The notes under the pieces were generated by a model that worked only from the letters and a program-made list of their open reading frames with translations, did not search any database and had not been told where the DNA came from. The position numbers were made by a program, and so were the translations under genes. A DNA stretch of 64,000 bases from Aquilutibacter rugosus (lineage in GTDB: Bacteria; Pseudomonadota; Gammaproteobacteria; Xanthomonadales; Xanthomonadaceae), in contig NZ_JAZHBO010000002.1 in assembly GCF_036541335.1 (NCBI RefSeq), positions 682,001-746,000 of the forward strand, in the 5' to 3' direction. Within the stretch, counting starts at the first letter, position 1, and the number at the start of each line of letters is the position of its first letter. This document shows, piece by piece, positions 22,386 through 29,771 of this stretch.

Positions 22386-23188
22386 GGCGAAGGGCTCCCT
22401 CGCACGATTGCCGTCCGCAACATCCGCAGCATGGCCGCTGTCGCGCCCCACACTCGGTGTGGCGCCTGCGGATGCGATTTAAACTCACCGACGTGTCGGA
22501 CATGGCCGCCGAAATCGACAGCCTGTTCAAAATACTGTGCCTCATCCAGCAGATGCGCTAGCGGGATCTCAAACACCTCGGAGACTTCCTGCGGGTTCGG
22601 GACGGCGCGGTAATCACTATCAAGCCAAGCCACGACCGGTGTCACGACATAACGCGAAATGGTCGCAAAGCGGTCGAGGAACCCGACCGGATGAAACTTT
22701 CGTGGAGAGACACCGACTTCCTCCTGCGCTTCACGCAGTGCGGTCGCAACGATATCGGCATCGGCGGCGTCACGCGCACCGCCCGGAAAGCTTACCTGTC
22801 CACTGTGCTGGCGCAACGTCTCGGTACGGCGAGTCAGCAGCACATGAATGCCCGTTTCTCTCGCGACTAGCGGGATCAGGACTGCAGCCTCACGCCAGTC
22901 TGCAGGCACGTCAGGTTCGCCCTGTAATTCGAACAAGGGGCCGAGATCTGCCCAGTTGACGGCCGGCGCTTGCGGCGGATGCAATACCGGATGCAAAGTG
23001 CGCAGCAAACCCGTCGTGACGCGCTCCCGCTCGGGCAATACCTTTGACATGACCTGGCGACGGCGGGACTCGTCCCACTGCGACCAGAAACCGATTTCGT
23101 TGCCTGACCGAAAACAACCCGTGCACAATCCGTCGGCACCAATAGTGCAGACGTTGATGCAAGGCGTTGAGATGGACTGCAGCGTCAT
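22382..23188 (-). CDS. DUF1289 - Nudix (CoA pyrophosphatase-like) fusion protein
   Basis: 268 residues. Residues about 8-50 form a DUF1289 module with four cysteines (10, 14, 22, 25: STPCINVC and GLCTGCFRS) followed by EIGFWSQWDESRRRQVM. Residues about 98-240 are a Nudix domain of the CoA-diphosphatase subgroup: LLTRRTETLRQHSGQVSFPGG (117-137) and the Nudix core REAQEEVGV (152-160). This subgroup cleaves CoA and related nucleotides to adenosine 3',5'-bisphosphate and 4'-phosphopantetheine. The cysteine module usually occurs as a small separate protein and could bind zinc or iron. It is the first gene of a coupled three-gene unit with the sulfurtransferase and PCu(A)C. Confidence 0.85.
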   Translation of the reverse strand: MTLQSISTPCINVCTIGADGLCTGCFRSGNEIGFWSQWDESRRRQVMSKVLPERERVTTGLLRTLHPVLHPPQAPAVNWADLGPLFELQGEPDVPADWREAAVLIPLVARETGIHVLLTRRTETLRQHSGQVSFPGGARDAADADIVATALREAQEEVGVSPRKFHPVGFLDRFATISRYVVTPVVAWLDSDYRAVPNPQEVSEVFEIPLAHLLDEAQYFEQAVDFGGHVRHVGEFKSHPQAPHRVWGATAAMLRMLRTAIVRGSPSP

Positions 23189-23212
23189 CAGATTTCCGGT
23201 TTCCTAAATGAC

Positions 23213-23236
23213 GATGCGCCGGACAGCCGGCGCATC
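23213..23236 (-). terminator. Strong hairpin after the FKBP gene
   Basis: A perfect 10-bp stem GATGCGCCGG / CCGGCGCATC encloses a four-base loop. The sequence after it on the minus strand (GTCATTTAGG) is only weakly T-rich, so it may be a poor intrinsic terminator or an mRNA-end stabiliser between the FKBP and Nudix genes. Confidence 0.5.
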
Positions 23237-23262
23237 GCGGGTACTGCTATGTCTAGTATCGC

Positions 23263-23943
23263 TTACTTGAACGAAACCATTTCCACTTCGTATTGCAGAA
23301 CGGCGTTCGGCATACGCGAATCCTTACCATTGCCCAGTGCCGGCGGCAACGTGATTTCCCACTTGGAACCGGTCGGCATCATGGTCAGAGCCTGACGCAG
23401 GCCAGCCAGCGGAATGTCGCTGATCTTGAGGTCATTGCCCGGCTTTGCAGCGAGAGCTTGCGGATCCTGCGGACGCTGACCGAACGGGAACGGACCGGCG
23501 ACCTTGATATTGACGGCGCTAGTAGTGGTCGGCTTGGCACCCTTACCGGCAGTGATCACGCGATACTGCAGGCCGTTCGGCAGCGTTTGCACGCCGGCCT
23601 TGGCCTTGTTTGCGGCCAGGAACTTGGTGCTCTCAGCCGCATTGCTGGCGGCAACCTTTTCAAACTCGGCCTTGGCACGTGCTTGCACGCGTTTGTCGTA
23701 GGCTTCGAGTGCAACCTTCAATTGGTCTTCAGGGATGGCCGGTGCCTTCTTGGCGATGGCATCGTTCACACCCTTGAGAACGGAGTTGGCATCAACCGAC
23801 TCACCGACTTCAACGATACGGGCGGCCAGATCATAGCCGAGGTAATAGCTGACTTTGCCCTTTTCAGACGACAGATCTTGAGCGGCAGCGGAGCCCGCAA
23901 CGGAAGCGGCGGCCAATGCGATGGCCAAAACGCGATACTTCAT
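23263..23943 (-). CDS. Periplasmic FKBP/Mip-like protein with a degenerate isomerase domain
   Basis: 226 residues. The signal peptide is clear (MKYRVLAIALAAASVAGSAAAQ, cleavage near residue 21). Residues about 25-105 resemble the FKBP N-terminal dimerisation domain of Mip/FkpA (KGKVSYYLGYDLAARI, the long DKRVQARAKAEFEKVAASNAAE helix). The C-terminal domain begins with the normal LPNGLQYRVITAGKGAKPT. It then departs from active FKBPs: VNIKVAGPFPFGQRP replaces the V-HY-G and FDSS region, IPLAGLRQAL replaces the IPGW segment, and ALGNG replaces AYG. I infer a chaperone-like or inactive prolyl isomerase. SD GGAGAG precedes the ATG. Confidence 0.78.
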   Translation of the reverse strand: MKYRVLAIALAAASVAGSAAAQDLSSEKGKVSYYLGYDLAARIVEVGESVDANSVLKGVNDAIAKKAPAIPEDQLKVALEAYDKRVQARAKAEFEKVAASNAAESTKFLAANKAKAGVQTLPNGLQYRVITAGKGAKPTTTSAVNIKVAGPFPFGQRPQDPQALAAKPGNDLKISDIPLAGLRQALTMMPTGSKWEITLPPALGNGKDSRMPNAVLQYEVEMVSFK

Positions 23944-24135
23944 GAATTGAAACTCTCCAAAAATTAAAATGTACTTGTGCGTAGTTGCCGGAGCACGCTA
24001 CAGGCTCCATAAAGGCCCGACCTGTCAGGGAAGGAGCCAGACACGCTAGGATAAACGCAACGGAGCCTGTTCTCCATTTTGTCTGTTCGTTTGGACCGCC
24101 CCCATTCAAAAAAGTTTCTCTCGGAGCCACGATTC

Positions 24136-24918
24136 ATGCCTTTTGCCAACCTACTCATCGAAAATCACGGTCCCATTCGTAAGATTTTCGTTAATCGCCC
24201 CGACAAGCTGAACGCGCTCAATGCGGCCACGCTAGATGAGCTGGATCGGGCGTTCCAGGACGCCGGAGCCGATCCGACGGTACGGGTGGTGATATTGACC
24301 GGTTCCGGTCCCAAGGCATTCGTCGCCGGCGCCGACATCGCGCAAATGAATGCGCTGACGCCGGTTCAAGGGCGTGATTTCTCCAAGCGTGGCACCGCCA
24401 TGATGCGACGCGTCGAGCTGCTGGGCAAACCGGTCATTGCCATGATCAACGGTTTTGCACTCGGCGGTGGTCTGGAGTTGGCCATGTGCTGTCATCTGCG
24501 CATTGCCGCGGACACGGCTAAGATCGGACAACCGGAAATTAATCTAGGTCTGGTGCCCGGTTTTGGTGGCACGCAGCGTCTGCTGCGACTGGCCGGTCGC
24601 GCTGCAACTCTGGAACTCTGTCTGCTTGGCGCACCGATTTCCGCACAACGCGGATATGAGCTCGGCATCGTGCATCGAGTCGTCCCCGCCGATGCGCTGG
24701 AATCGACGGTTGAACAGATCGCCGATCAACTGGCGAAGGCGGCGCCGCTCGCAGTGCGCTCCATTCTGGATTGCGTACTCCATGGCGAAGAGATGCCCAT
24801 GTCCGAGGCCCTATCGTACGAGTCCACGCAGTTCGGTCTGATCTTCAGCACTAACGACATGCGCGAAGGCACCACCGCGTTTCTGGGCAAACGTGCTGCT
24901 GAATTCAAAGGCGAATGA
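24136..24918 (+). CDS. Enoyl-CoA hydratase/isomerase (crotonase family)
   Basis: 260 residues from ATG 24136, with GGAG nine bases upstream; an earlier in-frame ATG at 24079 adds a nonconserved leader. It is a crotonase fold with VNRPDKLNALNAATLDEL, FVAGADIAQM (oxyanion-hole strand), INGFALGGGLELAMCCHLRIAA and QPEINLGLVPGFGGTQRL. The two catalytic glutamates are Glu114 and Glu134. It probably hydrates trans-2-enoyl-CoA to (S)-3-hydroxyacyl-CoA in beta-oxidation or short-chain metabolism. The exact substrate is not readable. A four-base ATGA overlap links it to the next small gene. Confidence 0.88.
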   Translation: MPFANLLIENHGPIRKIFVNRPDKLNALNAATLDELDRAFQDAGADPTVRVVILTGSGPKAFVAGADIAQMNALTPVQGRDFSKRGTAMMRRVELLGKPVIAMINGFALGGGLELAMCCHLRIAADTAKIGQPEINLGLVPGFGGTQRLLRLAGRAATLELCLLGAPISAQRGYELGIVHRVVPADALESTVEQIADQLAKAAPLAVRSILDCVLHGEEMPMSEALSYESTQFGLIFSTNDMREGTTAFLGKRAAEFKGE

Positions 24919-25280
24919 CCGCAGCAATGGAAGCGGATATTCGCACGGCCCTGATAGACGCGGCGCAGGCAGGCGATCTCGATGCCGCCATGGAGATCGG
25001 CCTGCTCGATGTCGATCTCGTGCCGACACCACCGACAGGCGCGGGCACAGAATGGCTAACGGTCTTGCCGCAACTCATGCAATGGCAGACCGAACGTAAG
25101 AGCGCCCTGGCGGCACGCGAGCGCTATCGGGCCAAGCAGGCACGTGAGCTTGCTAAGCAAGAGGAACGTGCCGCCCGGCGTGCAGGCAAAGCTGCAGCGA
25201 GCGGCCCGTCGAGCTTGCCAAGTGCAGCGCAAGCCGCGCTGGAACGTGCCAAGGCACGCGCAGCCGCCCGCAAGTCCTAA
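24915..25280 (+). CDS. Small Ala/Arg-rich protein of unknown function
   Basis: 121 residues starting within the stop of the enoyl-CoA hydratase gene (ATGA). Residues 1-65 are mixed (DIRTALIDAAQAGDLDAAMEIGLLDVDLVP, EWLTVLPQLMQWQTERK). Residues 65-121 are a long Ala/Arg/Glu/Lys-rich probable helix or coiled coil (AARERYRAKQARELAKQEERA). No signal peptide or membrane segment is seen. I do not recognise a family. The coupling upstream and a 20-base gap to nth downstream suggest a three-gene transcript, so the protein is probably expressed. Confidence 0.7.
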   Translation: MTAAMEADIRTALIDAAQAGDLDAAMEIGLLDVDLVPTPPTGAGTEWLTVLPQLMQWQTERKSALAARERYRAKQARELAKQEERAARRAGKAAASGPSSLPSAAQAALERAKARAAARKS

Positions 25281-25300
25281 GCTTAAAACAAGAACTTGTA

Positions 25301-26020
25301 ATGTCGAAAGTTGCGGATACAAAAAAGAAGCCACGCAAGGCTGCACTCAAGCGCCCGGCACGCCCCACCCGCTGGACCCGCGCAGCGGTCGCCGAAGCCT
25401 TCCGACGTTTTCAGGAGCACAACCCCAAACCAACGACGGAGCTGGAATACGGCAATACCTATCAGTTGCTGGTGGCCGTCGCCCTCAGCGCGCAATCCAC
25501 CGACGTTGGCGTCAACAAAGCGACGCGCGCGTTATTTCACAAAGTGGAAACGCCGCAACAGCTACTGGATTTGGGCAAGGACGAACTGATCCGTCACATC
25601 GCGACGATCGGCCTGTTCAATACGAAAGCGGCAAATCTCATCAAGGCTGCACAAATCCTCGTGGATTTGCATGATGGCGAGGTACCGCAAAGCCGGAACG
25701 CGCTCGAGGCATTGCCCGGTGTCGGACGCAAGACCGCCAACGTCATTCTCAATACGGCATTTGGTCAGCCAACATTGGCCGTGGATACGCATATCTTTAG
25801 AGTGGCGAATCGAACCGGACTTGCACCGGGTGCCAATGTCGATCAGGTCGAACGGAATCTGCTCAAAATCATTCCGGAGCCTTATCTGTCTGACGCACAT
25901 CATTGGCTGATATTGCACGGGCGCTACGTGTGCAAAGCCCAGCGCCCCTTATGCGGCAACTGCCTGATCTCCGACTTATGCAAGTTTGCTGAAAAGCAAA
26001 AATATGTCGCAGAACCGTAA
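25301..26020 (+). CDS. nth: Endonuclease III
   Basis: 239 residues, longer than the 211-residue E. coli enzyme because of a Lys/Arg-rich N-terminal extension of about 25 residues. The helix-hairpin-helix LPGVGRKTANVIL contains the catalytic Lys144, and VDTH gives Asp162. The [4Fe-4S] cluster cysteines are in the canonical C-x6-C-x2-C-x5-C spacing (211, 218, 221, 227). It is a DNA glycosylase and AP lyase acting on oxidised pyrimidines in base excision repair. It is probably co-transcribed with the two upstream genes. Confidence 0.96.
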   Translation: MSKVADTKKKPRKAALKRPARPTRWTRAAVAEAFRRFQEHNPKPTTELEYGNTYQLLVAVALSAQSTDVGVNKATRALFHKVETPQQLLDLGKDELIRHIATIGLFNTKAANLIKAAQILVDLHDGEVPQSRNALEALPGVGRKTANVILNTAFGQPTLAVDTHIFRVANRTGLAPGANVDQVERNLLKIIPEPYLSDAHHWLILHGRYVCKAQRPLCGNCLISDLCKFAEKQKYVAEP

Positions 26021-26102
26021 ATATTTCATTTTGTGTAACAGAAGTGCAATACGGGCCGCCTAAGATTTCGTCATCTCGACAAGCCAAAAGGCACCCCTCC
26101 CC

Positions 26103-27296
26103 ATGTTGCACACTCGCAAAATCATCGCCGTCGCTCTGGCTGCGGCTCTGCTCGCCCCGGCTGCCAAAGCTGAAATCGCGTTCGACGTGATCGGTGGTTC
26201 GGAAATCTCGTTCGAAGGTCTGGTTCAAGCCGACGGCAACTGGTTCTCCAATGACATCGTTGACCAGAACGGTCAAGCGCTGAACGGTAAAGATACCGAA
26301 TTCGAACTGCGCCGCGCCGAACTCGTGTTCAAGGGCAAGGGCCCGGGCGCCATCAACTGGGTTGTCGGTCATGACCTCAAGGCCAAGAAGTGGCTGGACG
26401 TGAATGCCAAGTACACCATCGGTGGCAACTCCAATAACTACGTCCAGATCGGTCAGTACAAGCAACCGCACAGCCTGGAAGAACTGACTTCGACCAAGCA
26501 CAATGACTTCATCGCCAAGGCTTCGATCACCAACGGCATGACCGTTGCTCGCCGTCTGGGCGTGGCCGCCGGTACCGGTGACCAGAACTGGTCGTTGATG
26601 GGCTCGTGGTTCACCCGCGAACTGACCCGCAATGGCAACCACGGCGTCGGTTACGGCGTCCGCGGCACCTTCGCCCCGATCAACGCAGGCGGCAACGTGC
26701 TGCACCTGGGTCTGTCCTATATCAGCCGTGACACCGATGGCGACGCCCTGCGTATGCGCGTTCGTCCGATGGCCGATCTAGCAACTGCCTACCTCGTAGA
26801 CACCGGCAACGTCACCAATGTGGATAGCGCTGCTACCACCGGCCTCGAAGCCATGTACATTAGCGGCCCGTTCAAGCTGCAGGGTGAATACATGCAAACC
26901 AAGGTGTCGGGTGTAACCTCGGCACGCGATTTTGACACCGATGGCGGTTACGTCAGCGCCTTGTGGAATGTCACCGGTGAGAAGTTCGGTTATAAGGGCG
27001 GCACGCCGTCGCTGGGTCTGCCGGACAGCCCGGCTGCCGGCATGTTCCAAATCGGCCTGCGTTACGACACCATCAACCTGAATGACGGCTCGTTCGCCGG
27101 CACCCCGCCGAAGGGCACCGGCGTGCTGGGCGGTGAGCAAGACACCTGGACCCTGGGTGCCAACTGGTACTGGCGCTCCAACTTCAAGTTCGCTCTGAAC
27201 TACAACAAGGTCACCTCGAGCAAGTTCAGGACGAACGTCGGCAACGTCAATGACGACCCGAGCTCGATCACCGCTCGCGCACAAATTTACTGGTAA
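26103..27296 (+). CDS. oprP: Phosphate-selective porin, OprP/OprO family
   Basis: 397 residues with a signal peptide (MLHTRKIIAVALAAALLAPAAKA, cleavage near 23). The mature protein is rich in alternating aromatic and polar strands. OprP-family landmarks are FEGLVQADGNWF, FELRRAELVFKG, VGHDLKAKKWLDVNAKY, IGQYKQPHSLEELTSTKHNDF, RRLGVAAG and the outer-membrane-type C-terminus ITARAQIYW. It forms outer-membrane trimers selective for phosphate or polyphosphate. It is placed directly before pstS, and the whole phosphate uptake set follows. Only a weak, mis-spaced Pho-box-like sequence is visible upstream (26023-26039). Confidence 0.92.
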   Translation: MLHTRKIIAVALAAALLAPAAKAEIAFDVIGGSEISFEGLVQADGNWFSNDIVDQNGQALNGKDTEFELRRAELVFKGKGPGAINWVVGHDLKAKKWLDVNAKYTIGGNSNNYVQIGQYKQPHSLEELTSTKHNDFIAKASITNGMTVARRLGVAAGTGDQNWSLMGSWFTRELTRNGNHGVGYGVRGTFAPINAGGNVLHLGLSYISRDTDGDALRMRVRPMADLATAYLVDTGNVTNVDSAATTGLEAMYISGPFKLQGEYMQTKVSGVTSARDFDTDGGYVSALWNVTGEKFGYKGGTPSLGLPDSPAAGMFQIGLRYDTINLNDGSFAGTPPKGTGVLGGEQDTWTLGANWYWRSNFKFALNYNKVTSSKFRTNVGNVNDDPSSITARAQIYW

Positions 27297-27302
27297 GTCC
27301 TA

Positions 27303-27332
27303 ACCGGCGGCCCACCTGTGTATGTCGCCGGT
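27303..27332 (+). other. Hairpin between the porin and pstS1
   Basis: ACCGGCG (27303-27309) pairs with CGCCGGT (27326-27332). No T-run follows, so it may be a partial attenuator or an mRNA-stability element rather than a terminator. Confidence 0.35.
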
Positions 27333-27358
27333 CTCTGCAACTCCCAAAGGAAATCAAG

Positions 27359-28375
27359 ATGAAATTCGTCAAGACTCAAATCGTTGCCGCCGTTGCCGGC
27401 GCACTGCTGGCCGGTCAGGCCTTCGCAGCTGACGTGACCGGTGCCGGCGCATCGTTCGTGTTCCCGGTGATGTCCAAGTGGTCGTCGGACTACTCCAAGG
27501 CCACCGGCAAGAAGGTGAACTACCAATCGATCGGTTCGGGTGGTGGTATCGCTCAAATCAAGGCCAAGACCGTCGACTTCGGCTCGTCGGATGCCCCGTT
27601 GGCTCCGGCTGAACTGGACAAGGCCGGCCTGATCCAATTCCCGTCGGTTATTGGCGGCGTGGTTCCGGTGTTCAACCTGCCGGGCGTCCCGGCCGGTGCC
27701 ATGAAGATGGACGGCGCCACTCTGGCCGATATCTTCTTGGGCAAGATCAAGAAGTGGAATGACCCGCGCATTGCTGCCAGCAACGGCGGCGTTAACCTCC
27801 CCGACCTGCCGATCCGCATCGTGCACCGCTCGGACGGTTCGGGCACCACTTTTAACTACACCAACTACCTGTCCAAGGTCTCGCCGGAATGGAAGTCCAA
27901 GGTCGGTCAAGGGACCTCGGTCAACTGGCCGGGCGGTATCGGCGGTAAGGGCAACGAAGGCGTTGCAGCTTACGTCAAGCAAATCAAGGGCGCAATCGGC
28001 TATGTCGAACTGTCCTATGCTCTGCAAAACAAGATGCCCTACAGCCGTCTGAAGAACCGCGCCGGCAACTACATCATCCCTAGCGACAAGAGCTTTGCCG
28101 CCGCTGCTGCCAGCGCACAATGGGGCTCGTCCAAGGACTTCAATCTGGTCATCACCGACGCTCCGGGCGAAGAAGCATGGCCGATCACGGCTACCAACTT
28201 CATCCTGATGCAAAAGCAACCGAAGAACCCGCAAGGTTCGAAGAACACTATCGAGTTCTTCCGCTGGGTGTACGCCAAGGGTGATGCTGCCGCTTCCGCT
28301 CTCGATTACGTCCCGCTGCCGGCCTCGCTGGTTAAGCAAATCGAAGACTACTGGGCAACCGAAGCCAAGTTCTGA
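27359..28375 (+). CDS. pstS: Phosphate-binding periplasmic protein PstS (soluble copy 1)
   Basis: 338 residues. The Sec signal ends AGQAFA (cleavage near 23) with no lipobox, so this copy is soluble in the periplasm. Phosphate-binding segments are TGAGASFVFPVMSKW near the mature N-terminus, SIGSGGGIAQIK, DFGSSDAPL and RSDGSGTTFNYTNYL. Later family blocks are GKGNEGVAAYVKQIKGAIGYVELSYA and the WPITATNFILM segment. AAAGGAAAT precedes the ATG. It lies 62 bases after the porin and is closed by a strong terminator. It is closely related to the second PstS downstream, pointing to duplication. Confidence 0.96.
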   Translation: MKFVKTQIVAAVAGALLAGQAFAADVTGAGASFVFPVMSKWSSDYSKATGKKVNYQSIGSGGGIAQIKAKTVDFGSSDAPLAPAELDKAGLIQFPSVIGGVVPVFNLPGVPAGAMKMDGATLADIFLGKIKKWNDPRIAASNGGVNLPDLPIRIVHRSDGSGTTFNYTNYLSKVSPEWKSKVGQGTSVNWPGGIGGKGNEGVAAYVKQIKGAIGYVELSYALQNKMPYSRLKNRAGNYIIPSDKSFAAAAASAQWGSSKDFNLVITDAPGEEAWPITATNFILMQKQPKNPQGSKNTIEFFRWVYAKGDAAASALDYVPLPASLVKQIEDYWATEAKF

Positions 28376-28401
28376 TCTCTACCTCTCGTAGTGATTCGGC
28401 G

Positions 28402-28436
28402 AACGCCGGTACCGCAAGGTACCGGCGTTTTCTATT
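28402..28436 (+). terminator. Intrinsic terminator after pstS1
   Basis: A 12-bp stem AACGCCGGTACC / GGTACCGGCGTT with a GCAA tetraloop is followed by TTCTATT. It makes the porin-pstS1 segment a separate transcript from pstS2. Confidence 0.88.
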
Positions 28437-28495
28437 GTGCCGGACCCCAAGTTGCCACTCATTATTTATACACGGGTGAAATAAAACAACCACCA

Positions 28496-28535
28496 GTGTC
28501 ATTAAGGCGTAACATAATTATCATTTCATATTGGC
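28496..28535 (+). promoter_or_regulatory. Candidate Pho-box array upstream of pstS2
   Basis: Three 7-mers spaced exactly 11 bases apart resemble the PhoB repeat CTGTCAT: GTGTCAT (28496-28502, 6 of 7), GCGTAAC (28507-28513, weak) and TTATCAT (28518-28524, 5 of 7). They are separated by A/T-rich 4-base spacers (TAAG, ATAA). The array lies about 75-105 bases before the pstS2 start, in an intergenic region of 225 bases with no other gene. Confidence 0.55.
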
Positions 28536-28600
28536 AACCCGAACCGGGCTCCGATATGGAGCTCTATTCTTTCCCGGACCCTGAATCAAGGACACACGAA

Positions 28601-29686
28601 ATGCAAACGCGCACCCGCCTCATTGCACTCGCCATTGCCTCTACCCTCGTCATTGCCGGCTGCAAGCAGGCTGAAGCCCCGAAGACCGGCGCCGACTCCT
28701 CGACCGCTGCAACCGCAGGTGCTAAGAGCGAAGCCTCGATCACCGGCGCCGGCGCTACTTTTATTTTTCCGCTGCTGAGCCGCTGGTCCTCGTCCTATAA
28801 CAAGGAAACCGGCGCCGAGATCAACTACCAGTCGATCGGTTCCGGCGGCGGCATCCAGCAAATCAAGGCGGGCACGGTCGATTTCGGCTCCTCCGACAAG
28901 CCACTGAAGTCCGAAGAACTGGCTGAAGCCGGTCTGGCCCAGTTCCCGTCCGCCATGGGCGGCGTGGTGCCCGTTATCAATGTCGAAGGCATCGCGGCCG
29001 GTTCGCTGAAGCTGACCGGCCCGGTCCTGGCCGACATCTTTGCAGGCAAGATCACCCAGTGGAACGATGCCAAGATTGCTGCCGTCAACGCCGGCACCAC
29101 CTTGCCGAGCAGCAAGATCAACCTGGTCGTACGTTCGGACAGCTCGGGCACCACTTATAACTTCACCAACTACCTGACCAAGGTCAGCCCGGAATTCAAG
29201 ACTACCGTCGGCGAAGATTCCAAGGTGAACTTCCCGGCCGGATCGCTGGGTGGCAAGGGTAACGAAGGTGTGGCCAGCTACGTCAAGCAAGCCAAGAACT
29301 CGATCGGTTACGTCGAACTGGCCTACGCGCTCGAGAACAGCATGAATACCGTCCAGCTGCAGAACGCCGCCGGCAACTTCGTCACGCCGACGATCGAATC
29401 GTTCCAGGCTGCTGCGTCCAGCGCCGACTGGACGAACTCGAAGGACTTTAACCTGGTGATCACCAACGCACCGGGCGCCGATGCATGGCCGATCGCCGCA
29501 ACTAACTTCATCCTGGTCCATAAGGATCCGAAGGACAAGAAGCGCGTCGCCGATGCACTGGCCTTCTTTAAGTGGGCTTACACCAACGGTGGCGAACAGG
29601 CTAAGGAACTGCATTATGTTCCGCTGCCCGCCGCTCTGGTGCAGCAAGTAGAAGCGTACTGGGCTCAAAACGTCAAGACGCAGTAA
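28601..29686 (+). CDS. Phosphate-binding PstS paralog, lipoprotein form (copy 2)
   Basis: 361 residues from ATG 28601, with AAGGA upstream; in-frame codons before this have no homologous character. The N-terminus has a lipobox (LVIAGC, Cys20), then a Ser/Ala/Thr-rich linker to about residue 45, so this copy is membrane-tethered, unlike the soluble pstS1. Binding segments match PstS: TGAGATFIFPLLSRW, SIGSGGGIQQIK, DFGSSDKPL, RSDSSGTTYNFTNYL and KGNEGVASYVKQAKNSIGYVELAYA. It sits between its own upstream Pho-box-like region and a terminator before pstC. Confidence 0.95.
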   Translation: MQTRTRLIALAIASTLVIAGCKQAEAPKTGADSSTAATAGAKSEASITGAGATFIFPLLSRWSSSYNKETGAEINYQSIGSGGGIQQIKAGTVDFGSSDKPLKSEELAEAGLAQFPSAMGGVVPVINVEGIAAGSLKLTGPVLADIFAGKITQWNDAKIAAVNAGTTLPSSKINLVVRSDSSGTTYNFTNYLTKVSPEFKTTVGEDSKVNFPAGSLGGKGNEGVASYVKQAKNSIGYVELAYALENSMNTVQLQNAAGNFVTPTIESFQAAASSADWTNSKDFNLVITNAPGADAWPIAATNFILVHKDPKDKKRVADALAFFKWAYTNGGEQAKELHYVPLPAALVQQVEAYWAQNVKTQ

Positions 29687-29704
29687 CGGTTACTCTCCGT
29701 TGAA

Positions 29705-29749
29705 GGCAGTCATTCGTCTCCCGAGGTTGCGGATGACTGCCCTTTTTTT
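29705..29749 (+). terminator. Terminator/attenuator between pstS2 and pstC
   Basis: GGCAGTCAT (29705-29713) pairs with ATGACTGCC (29733-29741), followed directly by TTTTTTT. Partial read-through here would give more binding protein than permease. Confidence 0.8.
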
Positions 29750-29771
29750 GCGTGACTAAGGATTGCACTGC

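Noticed and set aside
26023..26039. Possible Pho box upstream of the OprP-type porin
   Set aside because: Only partial matches to CTGTCAT, with 10-base rather than 11-base spacing; not listed as a feature.
27287..29668. Long antisense frames over both pstS genes (about 350 codons each)
   Set aside because: Both mirror the same pstS codon pattern and resemble each other only because the pstS copies are paralogs; not independent genes.
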